DNA of 64,000 nucleotides from Paraspadella gotoi (lineage: Eukaryota > Chaetognatha): NCBI GenBank assembly GCA_051294375.1, contig CM119264.1, positions 1,703,662 to 1,767,661 on the forward strand. Direction: 5' to 3'. Under the pieces are notes generated by a model. The model had not been told where the DNA came from. It saw only the letters and a program-made list of their open reading frames with translations, and searched no databases. Positions 62,001 to 64,000 of this stretch are shown piece after piece. The position numbers were made by a program, and so were the translations under genes. How positions within the stretch are numbered: position 1 is the stretch's first letter; each line of letters begins with the position of its first letter.

Positions 62001-64000
62001 GGAATCGTTGCAATGCAATTAAAGTCGGAGGGATTTTTCAGGGATTGGTCAAGTTCTGGTGTATGAAGCATCTTATTTTGGAAGTGGATAGTTTGTTCTA
62101 GTTGTTTGTAAATATTAAAAAAGAGTTAAAATTAAGTTAGAGATAAAACAAACACAGAAATGGGGACGCTCCATCGGAGGAAAAAGAGAGCCCAACGTGC
62201 GGCAACCTCACCCGCCCAAAAGAGGCGTCGTGCCCAACTGAGATTCTTGGATCAGTAAAAATCTCCATCCTGCTTCCTTTCTCCTCAGTCCATGTCGATA
62301 CGTGTCGTCCTGCGGCTGTCTGGCTTCCTAGCTGGTCGTCCCGGCGGAGCCCTGAAGGCAGCGAGCGGCGCGTGGGATGCTCGTTTGCTCCAGCCGAGCG
62401 GCGGAACGAAGCATGGTGCCAACGGAAAGAGAAGGGACCTATGCGTTTGTTCCGAAAGGCAAATGGCGGACAAGAGGTGCGAAAAAAGGAGGGTTCGCCG
62501 TAGGTCCACGCATGTGGGTTCTTTGTAGGGGAGCCAGATGTGTCGCTGAAATTTTGGGGTGGGTATGGGGTATGATGGGGTAAATCTTAAAGTGAGAATC
62601 TAGATGTTTGGAGTAAGGCTCTAGGAGTCGGCTGAAGAGCTTACCTATCTGTATGCTTTCTGTGCCGCGCCTGGCAGCAGGCAATTGAATGGGTCCTTTT
62701 CCTGGTGGGAACCGAGGCTTCCGGGGTAAGTTTTTACTTTTGCTTGATCGTTCTGTCCGCCCCCTTGGGTCCGTGGGCTTCGGAAAAGGTCAACGTGAGC
62801 CAGCGCGGTGTGACTATTGTATGGGTCCTATGAGCGCGACAGGTGAAGCTTAGCCGTAATGCCGAAGAACGATAAAACAATAGAAAGTTAGCCCCTTTAA
62901 TTATTTAATAAGACCGTGCTAGTCGATCCTTGCCTCCTTGGGTCAGTTCAGGTTAAGATATTAACATACTAATAAGGAAAATGTTAGCTTAAGCTGTTTA
63001 ATGCGAGACTTGAAGTTATCACGCAGGAAGTTTTATAAGCCACGGGATATTAAATGAATATTTTTGGAGTCTTATGATCACGGATGTTGTAATTTGGACG
63101 GTTGGTGGATGATAGAAATAGACTGAAAATGCTTGTCTCAAGTTGCTTTAGGCAACAAGCTTAACTACTGGAGAAAGTATTAGCCTCGCGTGCGAGCTAA
63201 GATTTTTTTTTAAGGTTGGAGAAAAGTGAACGGCAATTTAGAATGGAGGGAAAACGGAGAGAGAGGAGAGAGAGAGAGGTAGATAAGAGAGAATGAAGGA
63301 AAATTCATATCGGAATCAATAAAGACGCAACGACACGATATGACGTTTTTTCCAATCCTGACTAGGCCTGTACGCACATGTCATCCACCATGCCGTGCCT
63401 TATCCCAGAAAGTCAGTGGTGTGACCCTTCCTCCCTGTTCAGCGCATTCTCCTTGCTCACTTAACGCTGTTCAACGGCCAACATAGTGGACTGCCTATGG
63501 TGAGAGGACCATAGTAAATGACTGAACCGATCCGTGTTCTGCGCGCTTTCTGTGGTGAGAAATAGAGTAAATTCCATATATAACTATACTTTGACACTAT
63601 CTTTTGTCTCTTCTTCTGTCTCTCTGCTCTTACGTCTGCACTCTCTCATCTCTGCTCAGTCGTTCTTCTGCTCTCTGTCCTAGTCTCAATCTAGGCGTAG
63701 AGGCAAAAATAGCAGAATCTCTCGCACTCAGTGATCCATAATAGTCGTTTGCCTTTTACTGTTCCTTTAATTCCCAAGGAGTAACTTCAGTTCTTATTCT
63801 ATTTTTTTTTTAAGGCCGGGAACAAATTTTCTGTTTCTTTTGGAAATATCATCGCGGCGCCCGGGCTTTAAAATGCTAACATGTAAAGAACATGAGACAA
63901 AAACAATAAAACCTGAAACAATGAAAAAGTGTTCATCTACAAGATCAACTCTTTTTAAAGTCGTTTTGGAAAAACAAAAAATAGAGAGCGTGTTAAAGTT
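62001..64000. other. Mostly unique sequence, no gene called
   Basis: GC-richer at 62160-62560, with open frames on both strands (plus 62292-62528, KRRDLCVCSERQMADK) but no recognised family and no supporting splice pattern. A short GA run is at 63258-63280. The remainder shows nothing I can name. Confidence 0.35.

Noticed and set aside
62292-62583. Ribosomal-protein-like basic frame
   Set aside because: The Arg/Lys-rich pieces do not align with any ribosomal protein I could name, and the frames change every 100 bp.

Overview
The window is draft eukaryotic DNA, almost certainly from an invertebrate animal. It has GT-AG introns, very dense simple-sequence repeats (mostly GA/CT), many N gaps, and scattered exons of animal-type membrane proteins. 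There is no operon structure, and no rRNA or intact tRNA gene was seen. I cannot name the species. Most long open frames here are translations of microsatellites and are not genes. The real coding signal lies in short exons of 70-220 bp bounded by splice sites.

Layout, 1-19 kb: a 3.7 kb block occurs three times. Copy I (62-3728) is the reverse complement of copy III (12487-16146), and a shorter copy II (4152-6470) lies beside copy I in the orientation of copy III. The block carries two fold-back elements with the terminal motif GTTGCGCCGC, a paired-CCAAT hairpin, an X-box-like site and a tiny start exon (MADKE followed by GTAAGT). Three minus-strand exons, at 18.9, 7.9 and 6.9 kb, look like parts of one claudin/PMP22/CACNG-type four-helix gene (GLWxxC motif, then two helices). 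Its first intron would span copy III. A GC-rich island at 17.0-17.5 kb leads into a plus-strand exon starting MDPGDVLWAKMRE, which looks like the front of a PWWP domain.

19-29 kb: low-gene, gap-rich sequence with several unrelated minisatellites (periods about 10, 15 and 31 bp), trinucleotide runs, and telomere-like but degenerate TTAGGG-type sequence.

29-50 kb: a 10 kb segment (copy A, 29262-39360) is followed head-to-tail by a second version (copy B, about 39540-49700) that differs mainly by scattered small indels. Both carry the exons of one Cys-loop ligand-gated ion channel: signal peptide, extracellular domain, Cys-loop, M1, M2 and M3. Two exons just after copy B (49917-49995 and 50078-50248) supply the M3-M4 loop, M4 and a stop. 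Copy B may well be a poorly polished repeat of the same locus, so there may be one receptor gene here rather than two.

50-64 kb: a second, clearly different Cys-loop receptor paralogue lies in the same orientation. Its exons at 54.1, 54.4, 56.2 and 56.8 kb encode the extracellular domain with an intact 13-residue Cys-loop. Its membrane exons were not confidently found. TTAGGG-like elements with inverted ends sit between its exons. From 59 to 64 kb the sequence has few microsatellites, a few non-repetitive open frames of unknown nature, and a 46 bp tandem array.
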